From: JBFHER01 sp041584055
GTDB taxonomy: Bacteria > Bacteroidota > Bacteroidia > Bacteroidales > UBA5342
Direction: 5' to 3'
NCBI GenBank assembly: GCA_041584055.1
Contig: JBFHER010000050.1
Coordinates: 1-18,760 of the forward strand
DNA length: 18,760 nt
The notes under the pieces were generated by a model that worked only from the letters and a program-made list of their open reading frames with translations, was not told the origin of the DNA and did no database searches. The position numbers were made by a program, and so were the translations under genes. Shown here piece by piece: positions 1 to 8,354 of the stretch (position 1 is its first letter; each line of letters begins with the position of its first letter).

Positions 1-297
1 CACTGGGATCCGCAAAGTGAAAAAACTGCACTCAAAGCGATGCGATCTGAAGATGCAGAAAGTCCACACGGAGAATGGACACGAATCGATTTATATGTGA
101 TTGGCGATCAAGCCATCCATGTTGTTAATGGCAAGGTGGTACTGGCTTTGAGTGATGCAAAAAATCATTTGGGAGAAAAGCTTTCATCGGGTCAGATACA
201 GATTCAATCTGAAGGAGCTGAAGCTTATGCAAAGGAAATTTGCATTCGGCCAATTAATAAGTTTCCTAAAAAAATTCAAAAAGCTGCCGGTTTGTAA
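1..297 (+). CDS. DUF1080 / 3-keto-disaccharide hydrolase-like protein, 3' part
   Basis: The reading frame is open from the first base of the window, so the 5' end is missing; 98 codons and the TAA stop are visible. The segment GEWTRIDLYVIGDQAIHVVNGKVV followed by GQIQIQSEGAE and a final EICIRPI matches, from memory, the C-terminal half of the DUF1080 family (PF06439), a concanavalin-like beta-sandwich now called the 3-keto-disaccharide hydrolase domain. Such proteins are usually exported and act on modified sugars in Bacteroidota and Planctomycetota. The last strands are intact and a short basic tail follows. Whether the missing part carries a signal peptide, a lipobox or a second domain cannot be seen. 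The gene converges on the lipoprotein gene at 382-1158, with 84 nt between the stops. Confidence is high for the fold and modest for the substrate. Confidence 0.75.
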   Translation, partial: HWDPQSEKTALKAMRSEDAESPHGEWTRIDLYVIGDQAIHVVNGKVVLALSDAKNHLGEKLSSGQIQIQSEGAEAYAKEICIRPINKFPKKIQKAAGL

Positions 298-381
298 CGC
301 GAAGTGTTTTTCGTAAAAGGGATGACTGAATTTCTATTCTAAGGAATCTTACATCCTACCCCTTTGTATTCTAAACTCAGC

Positions 382-1158
382 TTATAAGCTGGTGAATTTC
401 ATAATATTTGGTTGGGCAGTATTCTTCTCATTGCTGATGTACATGTCGCCATTGCTCATAAACGCGATGCCCTCAGGTTGACTAAACAATTGGCTTATTA
501 AGTCATATACTTCGATGATCTCACCCTGAGAACTGATGGAAATGAGCATTTTTGCAGAGGCACTTAGTACATATAAATTTCCGTTCGGATGGAGCGCACA
601 GGCAGAAGGGTTAAACACCTTAAAAGAATCCTGCTTTTTAATTTTAAAAACGGGTTTATCCTCAAATTTCTTTTTCCTGAGATCGAAGCCATAGATATAA
701 ATAAAGTCATCCTTGTCCTTATCGGGATGGGACTTACAGGCGATCAGCAACCTATTTTTGAGCGTATCCACGCAAAGTCCTTCGAAATCAAACGATCCTT
801 TCTTCTTAAAGGGGTGAACCTTTTTCTTCCCTCCTTTAATTTGAATCAGATTGCCATTGCTCTTCAACGCATAAAAGCTTTTCTTGTAGGCCGTAACACC
901 CTCATAGTCTGCGTCCTCACCAAAAGATTTCTTTTTAATAATTTCCCCCTTGGTATTCAGAAAAAACAAGGTGCCCTTTTCATCCTGAATTGCCAACAGA
1001 ACAGAATCCGAAATTGCGTGAAGTCCTGATATTTCATTCAGGTCTTTATGCAGCTTAAAGCGTGCCACTGGCTCGTCTAAATCGTATAATCTATTTTGTG
1101 TCGCATTGCTACAGGCACTAAAAAAGACATTCAGGATCAGCAAATAAAACCACTTCAT
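382..1158 (-). CDS. Lipoprotein, SdiA-regulated / phytase-like beta-propeller domain
   Basis: This protein has 258 residues. It starts with a short basic and hydrophobic signal that ends in FFSAC, with the Cys at about residue 16. That reads as a lipobox, so the mature protein is probably a lipid-anchored envelope protein. The rest consists of repeated strand-like blocks: EISGLHAI near residue 42, DADYEGVTAY near 82, DFEGLCVD near 123, NPSACALHPNGNLYVLSAS near 183 and QPEGIAFMSNGDMYISNE near 227. The recurring 'EG(L/V/I)' and 'hP.G.LYV' patterns are typical of the SdiA-regulated family (PF06977), which has a propeller fold related to phytase/esterase-like proteins. No catalytic residues can be assigned with confidence. 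The gene lies 151 nt downstream of the exosortase gene on the same strand and may be transcribed separately. The family name comes from an enterobacterial homologue and does not imply quorum sensing here. Confidence 0.7.
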   Translation of the reverse strand: MKWFYLLILNVFFSACSNATQNRLYDLDEPVARFKLHKDLNEISGLHAISDSVLLAIQDEKGTLFFLNTKGEIIKKKSFGEDADYEGVTAYKKSFYALKSNGNLIQIKGGKKKVHPFKKKGSFDFEGLCVDTLKNRLLIACKSHPDKDKDDFIYIYGFDLRKKKFEDKPVFKIKKQDSFKVFNPSACALHPNGNLYVLSASAKMLISISSQGEIIEVYDLISQLFSQPEGIAFMSNGDMYISNEKNTAQPNIMKFTSL

Positions 1159-1282
1159 AACGCTTACTCAAATAATGATGCAAATATCGTTTATTTTCGT
1201 TTTCTGAAGGAATTCTAAACTCTCTTTATCAAGAACAGAGGGTATTCTTAGAGAATTTTAACATGTCAGTTTCTTTTGTGGC

Positions 1283-1311
1283 AAAAAAGGTTGAAGCCTT
1301 GAATTGAACCT
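1283..1311 (-). terminator. Probable intrinsic terminator of the exosortase gene
   Basis: Read on the minus strand, AGGTTCAA (1311-1304) and TTCAACCT (1295-1288) can pair around an 8-nt loop with a single C-C mismatch. A run of six U residues follows directly (1288-1283). The stem overlaps the TAG stop of the exosortase gene at 1310-1312. The stem is weak, so confidence is moderate. Confidence 0.45.
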
Positions 1312-1876
1312 ACCCTTGCCTGACAAAAAGCCTGCCGTAAAGCAGCCACATACCAAAAATGCCGCCATATAGAACACCCCGAAAAATCACTCTATGAAAA
1401 AAATTGAACCACTCCATGTGGTTAATGGTAACAACTCCAACTCCAACCAAACGGATTAAATTCAGCACATAAACGCCTAAAATCACGATCGGGATGAACC
1501 ACAGTTTGCTTTGCCAGGATCCCTTTGCGCATAATATCACAGCAATGGCGATGATGTATTGTTTCACTCCGGAACAGGACCAAACCACACAGATTCCGGG
1601 TGATGAATCAAAATAGACCTGATTGTTATAGAGGTAAGTTTCAGTTCCGAAGAGTGTTTCAATCAAATAACGTGTTACATGGGCAAGATGATTTGAAATC
1701 CACAGAAAAGGTCGGCTAATCTCAAGGGCGAAGAAGTAAATATGTGCATCATCTTCCGATGCATAAACAGCCCATTTCCATATAAAATGTATTGTAAGGA
1801 ATACCACAACAAACTTAATAAGTTCCTTGTAAGGCTCCAGTCCTTTCAGTCTTTCCTTAGTGGGCAAAACAAACAT
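1310..1876 (-). CDS. Exosortase/archaeosortase family integral membrane protein
   Basis: This is a 188-residue, highly hydrophobic protein with several membrane segments. The three expected catalytic residues of the exosortase/archaeosortase family can be placed in the usual order: Cys101 in VVWSCSGVKQ, Arg142 in LNLIRLVGV and His161 in FFHRVIFRG. Family members are intramembrane transpeptidase-like enzymes that cleave C-terminal sorting signals of PEP-CTERM type. The length fits the short single-domain forms seen in Bacteroidota. I prefer the ATG at 1876, because it makes a TGATG junction with the tsaD stop (one shared base), a layout typical of translational coupling. A TTG one codon upstream (1879) would add one residue. 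No substrate with a recognisable sorting signal is visible in the window, so the exosortase subtype is left open. Confidence 0.85.
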   Translation of the reverse strand: MFVLPTKERLKGLEPYKELIKFVVVFLTIHFIWKWAVYASEDDAHIYFFALEISRPFLWISNHLAHVTRYLIETLFGTETYLYNNQVYFDSSPGICVVWSCSGVKQYIIAIAVILCAKGSWQSKLWFIPIVILGVYVLNLIRLVGVGVVTINHMEWFNFFHRVIFRGVLYGGIFGMWLLYGRLFVRQG

Positions 1877-2898
1877 CAATGTATTGTTAATCTGGAAAAA
1901 GGGGCCACATCGTATCCAGCGAACTCTTTATCCAAAAATTTATAGTAACCTGTGATGGCAACCATGGCCGCATTATCGGTGGTATATGCGAATTTAGGAA
2001 CATGGAGTTTCCAATGGTTCTTTCTTGCCAGTACAGTCATGGCTTCTCTTAAGCCGGAATTTGCCGACACCCCTCCAGCTACAGCCAACTCCTTGATTCC
2101 GGTATCTTTCATCACCCTTTTTACCTTTCCAAGCAGAATCTCTATGATCGTTCTTTGCAGTGAAGCACACAAGTCTTCCTTGTTCTTTTCAATGAAATCA
2201 GGATCAACTTTCACCGCATCCCGAACGGTATACAAGAAGGACGTTTTCAAACCGCTAAAGCTGTAATCATAACCTTTGATTTTTGGTTTATTAAACTTAA
2301 AGCGATCAGGATTTCCAAGTTTCGCAAGGCGGTCGACCACTGGACCTCCCGGATAGGGCAGATCCATCACCTTTGCACATTTATCAAAAGCTTCTCCGGC
2401 GGCATCATCAATGGTTTGTCCAACCACCTCCATTGCGTTGTAATCCTTAACGACTATAATTTGGGAATTACCTCCTGAAACGAGAAGGCAAACAAAGGGA
2501 AAGGACGGTTGATCAGTATCCTCCGTATTTTCTTTTATAAAATGAGCCAGCACATGTGCCTGTAAATGGTTGACCTCCACAAGAGGAATTTTCAAAGCGC
2601 GCGCAAAACCTTTTGCAAATGAAGTCCCAACCAAAAGTGACCCGAGCAGCCCTGGACCTCTTGTAAATGCAAGCGCAGTAATGTCTTCTTTTTGTATTCC
2701 GGCCTTACGTATTGCACTGTGCACCACAGGTATAATGTTTTGCTGATGTGCTCTACTTGCCAACTCAGGTACCACACCGCCATAGTTTTCATGCACCGCC
2801 TGTCCTGCAATTTCGTTGGATAAAATAACCCCGTCTTTGATGACCGCAGCGGAGGTATCATCACATGAAGATTCTATTCCAAGAATTATATTACTCAT
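1876..2898 (-). CDS. tsaD: tRNA N6-adenosine threonylcarbamoyltransferase TsaD
   Basis: TsaD transfers threonylcarbamoyl from threonylcarbamoyl-AMP to A37 of ANN-decoding tRNAs (t6A), working in the cytoplasm with TsaB and TsaE. The protein has 340 residues, close to the E. coli length. Visible hallmarks are the N-terminal ASKHA start ILGIESSCDDTS, the GGVVPELASRAH block near residue 40, the metal-binding NHLQAHVLAH (His111 and His115), LLVSGGNSQI near 137, GGVSANSGLR near 275 and the late TTDNAAM segment with the metal-ligand Asp. Nothing essential appears to be missing. It is the first gene of a minus-strand pair with the exosortase gene and diverges from the tamB-like gene; I recall tsaD next to tamB as a common arrangement in Bacteroidota. 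The start codon ATG at 2898 is well placed relative to the conserved N terminus. Confidence 0.97.
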   Translation of the reverse strand: MSNIILGIESSCDDTSAAVIKDGVILSNEIAGQAVHENYGGVVPELASRAHQQNIIPVVHSAIRKAGIQKEDITALAFTRGPGLLGSLLVGTSFAKGFARALKIPLVEVNHLQAHVLAHFIKENTEDTDQPSFPFVCLLVSGGNSQIIVVKDYNAMEVVGQTIDDAAGEAFDKCAKVMDLPYPGGPVVDRLAKLGNPDRFKFNKPKIKGYDYSFSGLKTSFLYTVRDAVKVDPDFIEKNKEDLCASLQRTIIEILLGKVKRVMKDTGIKELAVAGGVSANSGLREAMTVLARKNHWKLHVPKFAYTTDNAAMVAITGYYKFLDKEFAGYDVAPFSRLTIH

Positions 2899-3016
2899 TA
2901 TTATTATCTATTAATAATTATGTACAACAAATTAACCATCTCTTTGGTATGTTTTTTGTTATTTTGTAAGCTACACTAAAAGGCACAAAGTTATTAAATT
3001 TCCGCGTAAAATATGG

Positions 3017-6000
3017 GTGATCGTTTTGCTTGCACTGATTGTAGTGCCATCAACAGGCTATATATTGCTTTCAAGCCGCACTGTTCAAACAAAAATCGTC
3101 AACAGCTTTTTAAATGATCTGAAGAAAAAAGTAAATACCGACATCTCTGTCAAAAGTGTAAAAGTCAGGTTTTTTAACCGGGTTATTATCGAAGATCTGC
3201 TTGTCAAGGATCAACACCAGGACACCTTGATATTTGTACCAAAGCTCGAAGCAGAACTGGATTCCTTCAGCCTTGGCAAAAAACGACTGATTGTTGAAAA
3301 AGCCAAAATATATTCTCCCAACATTAACATATCTCAGGATTCTGCAGGACAAATGAATTTTCAGTTTTTAATAGATTCCCTGCAGCCGAAAGACAGCATC
3401 CGCTCTCAATGGAATATTGATGTAAACAAAGTCCTTTTAGGGGATGGCGACATCCTTGTTGATCTAAGCAGGAATCCAAGTTCAAGATTTCACAAGCCGC
3501 TTATTTTTAACCAAACGGCACTTACCACAAAAATAAATTATCTGAACAGCGATTCAATTGACATCTCTCTGCAGGTTTTGAAATTTGTTGAAAAAAGTGG
3601 TTTTCAGGTGAAAAAAATGAAAACCGATTTTTTCTATAAAAAAGGGCACATTCACCTGTCAGACCTGCTGGTTCAATCCGTCGAATCATCCGTTAAAATA
3701 GAGGAACTTTTTTTAAAAGCTGATTCAACATTCAATGCTGCCAACATTGGGGATGCTCTTTTCAAAGCAGATGTTCAGGAACTGATTATTTGTCCGGGAG
3801 AAGCACGCCTGTACCATCCTTTCTTCTATCGCATAGATGAAAAAATAAATTTTAAGGGCCTGGTTGAAGGGAACATCAACAATTTCAGAGGCGAAAACCT
3901 GATGGCGTCTCTGGGTGAAACAAGTGAAGTCTTATTTGATATCGACATTTATGGGCTGGATCAAATTAAGGAAACCTTCTACCATGCTGACTTTAAAAAA
4001 CTTTACATAAACACACGTAAATTCCCCATTGTTTACGAGCAGATAACACGAAAACCATTTCCATTTAAAAACGAATTGCATCAGTTGGGGCATGTTGTTT
4101 ACGATGGAGAACTCACTGGTTTTTACAATGATATTGTTTCCTTTGGTAAATTATCAACTGACGCGGGATTTATCAACACCGACCTCTCCATCAAGCGCGA
4201 ATCCCAAACCAGAAAAATTGAACTCAGTGGAGATATTGCAACGCACCAATTCAACCTTGGCTCCTTTTTCAATCTGAAAAATCAATTAGGAAATGTTACC
4301 ATGAAGGTAAAACTGGATGGAGATAAGTTGCCAAATGAACCCTTTTCTCTTCAGGTAACCGGCGGAATCGATTCTCTTGAATTTAACAATTACACCTATC
4401 ACAATGTGTATCTCAGAGGTGTTTTTGGAAATAAAAACTTTAATGGAGGCGTAGACATCCGTGATCCAAATCTGTTCATGCTTTTTACCGGGCGCATCGA
4501 CTTTTCCGGCGAGCTACCCATCTTCAATTTTGAATCTGAGATAGGCCAGGCCTACCCAAGCAACCTGAAGCTTTACAACAAGTTTCCGAATGATAAAATT
4601 CAGATGCGCATTAAAACAATGCTACAGGGAAACAGCATTGATAACCTGACGGGTTTTATTGGACTGAGTGACATCAAATACAATAATATGAACGGTGGCA
4701 TAGAAATGGAGAATGCCTCATTGATGTTTACCCCGGGAGAATCAAATTCAAGCATAGAGATCAACTCAGACATACTTGATCTTGAATTAAAAGGGCAATA
4801 CAATCTTGGTGAATTAAAAAACAGTCTGGCCCTGATTGCAAAGCCTTACCTGCCATCACTTGCTTCTCAATTTAATATTGTAGAAACACATCTGAACAAT
4901 TTCGAGTATATCGTGAATGTTCACGATTTTTCAGAAACGGCCCGGATCCTTGAACTTCCAATATCCATCAATGCAGATGGAACAATCGAAGGTGATATCA
5001 ATGACAAGGCAAGAAGACTGACCATGCGGGTCGACTTGCCAGACATGACGTTCAAAGGCTTAGAAATAGACCAGCTTGACTTAAACATCAGCAATAAAAA
5101 CATGCGCCCGTTGTCCATCGTAGCACATGCAAAAAGCATATCCATGGGAAAAAAGAAAATCCAGAACTTTGTCTCCAGATGGGTTGGCGTAAACGATGCC
5201 GTTACGACAAATACGGTGTGGCATAATGATCAGGAAAAGGAATTCTCTGGAAACATCAATGTTGATTTTGCCTTTAACGATTCCATCCATGACAATCTGG
5301 TGACCGATGTTATTATCAAAGATTCCGAAATGGTGATGTCTGATTCCCTTTGGTCCATGGAGCATTCTGTTTTGAATCTGGATACCAGCGGCCTGGTGAT
5401 CAACAATTTTGTCTTTGGTGAAGGAACACGGTTTGTACAGGCAAACGGAAAGCTGTCGAAAAATAAGGCTGACAGCTTATTGGTTGATCTGAAAAATGTC
5501 AACATGACCTACCTGTCCAACTTTCTGAATATCCCTAAGTTGGAATTGAATGGCATCGTGAACGGGGATGCGGTCGTTTACAGCGGTTTACAGCGGCCAA
5601 TCATTTTATCTGACATCACCATTAATGATCTCTACATCAACAAGGTTTTGGCTGACAGGCTGAACGTAAAAAGTGAATGGGATGACGACAGTGGTCTTAT
5701 GAATCTAAAGTTAAAGAATACAAGGTCAGATCGGGAACAAATCGAAATGAACGGAACTTACAACCCCTCGAATAAAGACATTGACTTCTATTTCAACTTA
5801 AGCAATTGCAACGTAGAATATGTTCAACCTTACCTTGAGTCAATTCTTCAAAACATACAGGGCAGCGGTTCTGGCCCAATGCACCTCTATGGCACAGCAC
5901 CTAATCTAATTCTGGAAGGATTTATCATTGCAAAAAACAGCTCTGTTAACATTGATTACCTTAAAACATCCTACTATATCACGGACACTTTGTTTTTTGA

Positions 6001-7480
6001 AAAGAACAAGATTGCCTTCAGGGATTTCACAATCAAAGACCGGGAGAACAACGAAGGAAGAGTGAACGGACAAATTGGCCATCACACCTTCAAAAACATG
6101 GATTATAACCTTGTGGTTGATTTCAATAAATGTCTGGTGCTCGACACGCGCGAAAGAGATAATCACCTTTACTATGGAACTGTTTATGCAACCGGAGTAG
6201 CAGGCATTTCAGGCAAAGGCGTTAAAACAGTTTTAGACATTTCGGGAAAAACAGAGCCAAACACAGTCTTTAAATTGCCTTTATCAACCGGTGAGGTAGC
6301 CGGAGAAAGTGATTTCATAAGATTTGTCTCAAAAGATGAAACTACCGGCGAAACCAAAAATAACAACATCCTTGTAAAGGATGGAACTTCGGGCATGACC
6401 CTCAATCTGGAAGTTGAAATTACTCCGGATGCTTATGCCGAATTAATTTTTGACTCAAGAGTTGGAGATGTTATAAAAGGGAGGGGTTCAGGTTCCATGG
6501 TTTTTAAATACGACACCTACGAAAACTTTAAAATGTATGGCGCCTACAAGGTTGAAAAAGGAGAATATCTGTTCACCTTGCAGAACATCATTAATAAGCG
6601 CTTTGACATCGTGCCCGGCGGTGTTATTTCCTGGAGTGGCAATCCATACGATGCCGAAATTGAACTGGACGCTTATTATGGAGCCAAAGCATCACTAAAC
6701 ACCCTTATCCCTGAGCTGGAGGATTTACCGGGAGAAAGCAAACGACGCATCCCGGTGAATTGTCACATGATGTTAACCGAACAGTTAATGAATCCGGCAA
6801 TTAAGTTTGACATCGAACTCCCCTCTGAAACGCAGGAATTACAGCAACGCGTGGCAAACATCGTAAACACGGAAGATGAAATGAATAAGCAGATCTTTTC
6901 CCTGCTGGCCTTGAATAGTTTTGTTACGCCGGATTATTTAAGAACACAAACCGCTACCAGTGGCTTGAACAGTTCTAGTGCTGCTGCCTTTATTACCACA
7001 TCTGAATTTTTATCAAACCAGCTTAGTAACTGGCTATCCCAAATTAGCAACGATTTTGATGTGGGTGTCAATTACCGGCCGTCTACACCCGATGAGGAGC
7101 TGACAAGTCAGGAAATTGAGGTGCTTTTAAGTACGCAACTATTTGACGACAAAGTTTCAATCAACGGCAACGTGGGATACAGGGAAACACAGGCGGTTGA
7201 AGACAATAATTTCATCGGTGATTTTGATGTTGACGTAAAGCTCAACGCCACCGGCAATCTGCGTCTTAAAGCATACACACACACCAACGACGGCATCTAC
7301 TATGAAAGTAAAACCAAACAAGGAGTTGGTTTTATTTACAACGAAGAATTTGACAATTGGAATGAGCTGATGGAAACCTATAAAGCCAGAAAAGAGAACA
7401 GGACCAAACGGAGAAAAGAAAAAAAGAAACAAAAAAAGGAAAGTGCTTCAGAACAAAATGAAAGTGCTAACATTCAGTAG
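3017..7480 (+). CDS. tamB: TamB-like translocation/assembly module protein (DUF490 C-terminal domain)
   Basis: This is a very long (1487-residue) envelope protein. It has an N-terminal hydrophobic anchor (VIVLLALIVVPSTGYILL), a long periplasmic region of repeated amphipathic beta-strand segments as in the AsmA/TamB group, and a C-terminal TamB (DUF490) domain from about residue 1050 to 1450. The block GEYLFTLQNIINKRFDIVPG and the closing GNLRLKAYTHTNDG are typical of the Bacteroidota version. TamB proteins form hydrophobic grooves that bridge the periplasm and are linked to outer-membrane protein assembly and phospholipid transport. The last 30 residues are strongly basic (KRRKEKKKQKK). The start is uncertain: the frame has no ATG, the GTG at 3017 sits at the very edge of the anchor, and the frame stays open upstream to a stop at 2933, encoding basic residues (RHKVIKFPRKIW) that would suit a signal anchor. 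No TamA-like barrel gene is adjacent. Confidence 0.9.
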   Translation: MIVLLALIVVPSTGYILLSSRTVQTKIVNSFLNDLKKKVNTDISVKSVKVRFFNRVIIEDLLVKDQHQDTLIFVPKLEAELDSFSLGKKRLIVEKAKIYSPNINISQDSAGQMNFQFLIDSLQPKDSIRSQWNIDVNKVLLGDGDILVDLSRNPSSRFHKPLIFNQTALTTKINYLNSDSIDISLQVLKFVEKSGFQVKKMKTDFFYKKGHIHLSDLLVQSVESSVKIEELFLKADSTFNAANIGDALFKADVQELIICPGEARLYHPFFYRIDEKINFKGLVEGNINNFRGENLMASLGETSEVLFDIDIYGLDQIKETFYHADFKKLYINTRKFPIVYEQITRKPFPFKNELHQLGHVVYDGELTGFYNDIVSFGKLSTDAGFINTDLSIKRESQTRKIELSGDIATHQFNLGSFFNLKNQLGNVTMKVKLDGDKLPNEPFSLQVTGGIDSLEFNNYTYHNVYLRGVFGNKNFNGGVDIRDPNLFMLFTGRIDFSGELPIFNFESEIGQAYPSNLKLYNKFPNDKIQMRIKTMLQGNSIDNLTGFIGLSDIKYNNMNGGIEMENASLMFTPGESNSSIEINSDILDLELKGQYNLGELKNSLALIAKPYLPSLASQFNIVETHLNNFEYIVNVHDFSETARILELPISINADGTIEGDINDKARRLTMRVDLPDMTFKGLEIDQLDLNISNKNMRPLSIVAHAKSISMGKKKIQNFVSRWVGVNDAVTTNTVWHNDQEKEFSGNINVDFAFNDSIHDNLVTDVIIKDSEMVMSDSLWSMEHSVLNLDTSGLVINNFVFGEGTRFVQANGKLSKNKADSLLVDLKNVNMTYLSNFLNIPKLELNGIVNGDAVVYSGLQRPIILSDITINDLYINKVLADRLNVKSEWDDDSGLMNLKLKNTRSDREQIEMNGTYNPSNKDIDFYFNLSNCNVEYVQPYLESILQNIQGSGSGPMHLYGTAPNLILEGFIIAKNSSVNIDYLKTSYYITDTLFFEKNKIAFRDFTIKDRENNEGRVNGQIGHHTFKNMDYNLVVDFNKCLVLDTRERDNHLYYGTVYATGVAGISGKGVKTVLDISGKTEPNTVFKLPLSTGEVAGESDFIRFVSKDETTGETKNNNILVKDGTSGMTLNLEVEITPDAYAELIFDSRVGDVIKGRGSGSMVFKYDTYENFKMYGAYKVEKGEYLFTLQNIINKRFDIVPGGVISWSGNPYDAEIELDAYYGAKASLNTLIPELEDLPGESKRRIPVNCHMMLTEQLMNPAIKFDIELPSETQELQQRVANIVNTEDEMNKQIFSLLALNSFVTPDYLRTQTATSGLNSSSAAAFITTSEFLSNQLSNWLSQISNDFDVGVNYRPSTPDEELTSQEIEVLLSTQLFDDKVSINGNVGYRETQAVEDNNFIGDFDVDVKLNATGNLRLKAYTHTNDGIYYESKTKQGVGFIYNEEFDNWNELMETYKARKENRTKRRKEKKKQKKESASEQNESANIQ

Positions 7481-7481
7481 C

Positions 7482-7500
7482 AGGAATCATTTTGATTCCT
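7482..7500 (+). other. Stem-loop just after the tamB-like stop
   Basis: AGGAATCA (7482-7489) and TGATTCCT (7493-7500) form a perfect 8-bp stem with a TTT loop, one base after the stop codon. There is no U-tract behind it, so it is not a classical intrinsic terminator. It may protect the 3' end or mark a terminator of another kind. Confidence 0.35.
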
Positions 7501-7659
7501 ATCAGTCCTATGTAAACAGTCCGCAAGCTTTTAAACAATCTGCTAAAACCTTATAATTTCAAATCTACCCTCTTCTTTTATTGTATTATTCAGTCCATTG
7601 ATTCAAAAAAAATGTTAAATTTAATTTCTAATAACCTTTCTTTTTAGACATAAAAAAAC

Positions 7660-7667
7660 TAAGTTTG
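7660..7667 (+). promoter_or_regulatory. Putative -7 promoter element of the first small membrane-protein gene
   Basis: TAAGTTTG matches the Bacteroidota -7 consensus TAnnTTTG exactly and lies 30 nt before the ATG at 7698. A 12-base stretch, ACTAAGTTTGTT, is shared with the promoter of the paralogous gene at 8319-8330. The -33 region (around 7637) is T-rich but lacks a clear TTG. Confidence 0.55.
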
Positions 7668-7697
7668 TTGGAGTTGATAACTAAACCCATTAATAAA

Positions 7698-8150
7698 ATG
7701 AAGAAACTGTTTCAAAAAATTGTAAGCGTTTTCCTGGTACTTTGCCTTATCAATTTACAGGGATACGCAAGTGTTGGCATGTTCGGCGATACGTATTCCA
7801 ATGCGAATGATTCTGAATTTGCGTCCTTTGATGAAGATGCTTTTTACAGCGAATTCCAGGACATTGAAGCTCTGGAAACTTATTTAAGCACCAATGATGC
7901 TTCTTTTGATGAAGTGGATGCATCATTACTCGTTAATGTGAGTAGTAATTCTATTCTCCCCTTAGCTCCGGCTGTTAGTGATGGACCTCCTCTTGGCATT
8001 CCTTCTTTCTTGTGGGGATGTATTCTTGGATGGGTAGGATTACTAATCGTTTATCTGATGGCTGATGACAGCGCAGAAACCAAGAAGGCATTGTGGGGAT
8101 GTATCATAAGTACCGTTGTATGGGGTGGTGGTTATTTCCTGGCCTACTAA
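7698..8150 (+). CDS. Small exported protein with acidic stalk and C-terminal two-helix hairpin (copy 1)
   Basis: No named family is recognised. The 150-residue product begins with a typical signal peptide (MKKLFQKIVSVFLVLCLINL, probable cleavage after QGYA). An acidic region of about 70 residues follows, including FDEDAFYSEFQDIEALETYL. The C terminus holds two glycine-rich hydrophobic segments, IPSFLWGCILGWVGLLIVYL (101-120) and ALWGCIISTVVWGGGYFLAY (131-150), joined by a short charged turn (DDSAETKK). Each segment starts with LWGC; the Cys residues are 108 and 135. The ATG at 7698 is chosen because an upstream in-frame TTG (7665) lies inside the promoter element. The gene is followed by its own terminator and by a paralogue with a nearly identical C-terminal core. 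It probably sits in the envelope, but its function is unknown. The charged loop and second helix argue against a sorting tail. Confidence 0.85.
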   Translation: MKKLFQKIVSVFLVLCLINLQGYASVGMFGDTYSNANDSEFASFDEDAFYSEFQDIEALETYLSTNDASFDEVDASLLVNVSSNSILPLAPAVSDGPPLGIPSFLWGCILGWVGLLIVYLMADDSAETKKALWGCIISTVVWGGGYFLAY

Positions 8151-8171
8151 TCCCAAAATAGAATATTTATC

Positions 8172-8200
8172 AAAGCCCTGCAAACAGCGGGGCTTTTTTA
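8172..8200 (+). terminator. Intrinsic terminator after copy 1
   Basis: AAAGCCCTGC (8172-8181) pairs with GCGGGGCTTT (8187-8196), with one T-G wobble and an AAACA loop, and a T-run follows. It lies 21 nt after the stop of the small gene and separates the two paralogues into their own transcripts. Confidence 0.85.
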
Positions 8201-8297
8201 TTGAAAGCCACTCCCATAAAGCCTTTCAGCGTGACAAGAAGAAAGTTCCTCCACGTGCATTGAGTAGGGTAAAATCCATTAAATTAAAGTAGAACCA

Positions 8298-8328
8298 TTG
8301 GAAAACAAACGATATTTTACTAAGTTTG
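8298..8328 (+). promoter_or_regulatory. Bacteroidota-type promoter of copy 2
   Basis: TTG (8298-8300), a 20-nt spacer and TAAGTTTG (8321-8328) match both elements of the Bacteroidota housekeeping promoter with allowed spacing. The predicted transcript start lies about 20 nt before the ATG at 8355. This rules out the in-frame TTG at 8298 as a start codon. Confidence 0.75.
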
Positions 8329-8354
8329 TTATTCATTTACCAAACCATATAAAA

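Noticed and set aside
589..1029. 146-codon open frame on the plus strand
   Set aside because: It is antisense to the lipoprotein gene, has no family-like features, and the minus-strand frame has a lipobox and conserved blocks.
7995..8150. C-terminal tail of the small proteins as an exosortase sorting signal
   Set aside because: A sorting tail should be one motif, one helix and a basic end. Here two hydrophobic segments are joined by a charged turn and there is no basic terminus, so these are unlikely substrates of the exosortase at 1310-1876.
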